Shown piece after piece: positions 23,017 through 23,102 of a stretch of DNA of 23,102 nt (position 1 is the first letter of the stretch; the number at the start of each line of letters is the position of its first letter). The notes beneath the pieces are model-generated. The model was not told where the DNA came from. It saw only the letters and a list, made by a program, of their open reading frames with translations, and ran no database searches. This stretch comes from GCA-2699365 sp036160955. Lineage in GTDB: Bacteria > Verrucomicrobiota > Verrucomicrobiia > Opitutales > Coraliomargaritaceae. Location: NCBI GenBank assembly GCA_036160955.1, contig JAYYDJ010000008.1, forward strand, positions 1 through 23,102, written 5' to 3'. Both the position numbers and the translations under genes were made by a program.

Positions 23017-23102
23017 TTTGCTCGATAACCTCCATCCACGGTAAGCACTGTTCCAGTAACCCAGCGCGATTGATCACTCATTAAATAAGTGGCTGCATCT
23101 GC
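23013..23102 (-). CDS. Short-chain dehydrogenase/reductase, C-terminal fragment
   Basis: The last 29 codons of a minus-strand gene run into the right edge. They read AATYLMSDQSRWVTGTVLTV followed by DGGYRAK and TGA. This is the C-terminus of classical SDR enzymes, where SRWVTGxxxxVDGG is near-invariant. The catalytic Ser-Tyr-Lys lie outside the window, so substrate is unknown. The ATGA overlap with the NeuD-type acetyltransferase suggests a nucleotide-sugar or surface-glycan role, which is inference only. Confidence 0.88.
   Translation of the reverse strand, partial: ADAATYLMSDQSRWVTGTVLTVDGGYRAK

Noticed and set aside
1..23102. Mobile elements, CRISPR arrays, tRNA or toxin-antitoxin pairs
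   Set aside because: I found no transposase or integrase motifs, regularly spaced repeats, tRNA-like cloverleaf or small overlapping toxin-antitoxin genes on reading the window.

Overview
The window is a gene-dense stretch of chromosome (roughly 40% GC by eye) from a Gram-negative bacterium. It holds 20 complete protein genes and a partial gene at each edge. I see no rRNA, tRNA, transposase, integrase or CRISPR array. The envelope genes (outer-membrane lipoprotein channel, KdsB for lipopolysaccharide Kdo, O-antigen-ligase-type polymerase) establish a diderm. The EpsI-type protein, the FecR-like protein beside a TPR-bearing Wzy/WaaL protein, and the ketosynthase/ACP/RetSat-like oxidoreductase set suggest the PVC group, perhaps an Opitutae-like verrucomicrobium. 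That placement is inference and low confidence; a gammaproteobacterium is not excluded.

Region by region. (1) 1-112: the end of an HPr-type phosphocarrier gene. (2) 337-6919, plus strand: a complete tripartite RND efflux pump (channel lipoprotein, membrane-fusion protein, permease) with overlapping genes, followed by a secreted TPR protein. (3) 6975-9814, minus strand: galE-metX-metW, read in that order, joining UDP-galactose epimerisation with the acyl-homoserine branch of methionine synthesis. (4) 9965-13034, plus strand: a compact set of a beta-ketoacyl-ACP synthase with an altered gatekeeper loop, a stand-alone acyl carrier protein and a phytoene-desaturase/retinol-saturase-like FAD enzyme. 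This is the best candidate for an undescribed pathway here. (5) 13036-16230, minus strand: trpB, pabA/trpG, nrdR, an unrecognised 159-aa protein and a HinT-like HIT protein. Two NrdR-box-like palindromes, exactly 30 bp apart, lie over a promoter just before nrdR, suggesting autoregulation. (6) 16371-18574: an MscS channel (plus), kdsB (minus) and a single-domain rhodanese (plus), the last two divergent across only 31 bp. (7) 18621-23102: a surface-polymer region with a polymerase/ligase bearing C-terminal TPRs, translationally coupled to a FecR-like secreted protein (minus), a divergent EpsI-family protein (plus), and an SDR/NeuD-type acetyltransferase pair (minus, 4-bp overlap).

Most genes lack a recognisable Shine-Dalgarno sequence and several start codons lie very near candidate -10 boxes, so start codons were chosen mainly from protein homology and gene overlaps. 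Gaps between genes are all shorter than 300 bases. No convincing intrinsic terminator was found, even where genes converge with almost no space.
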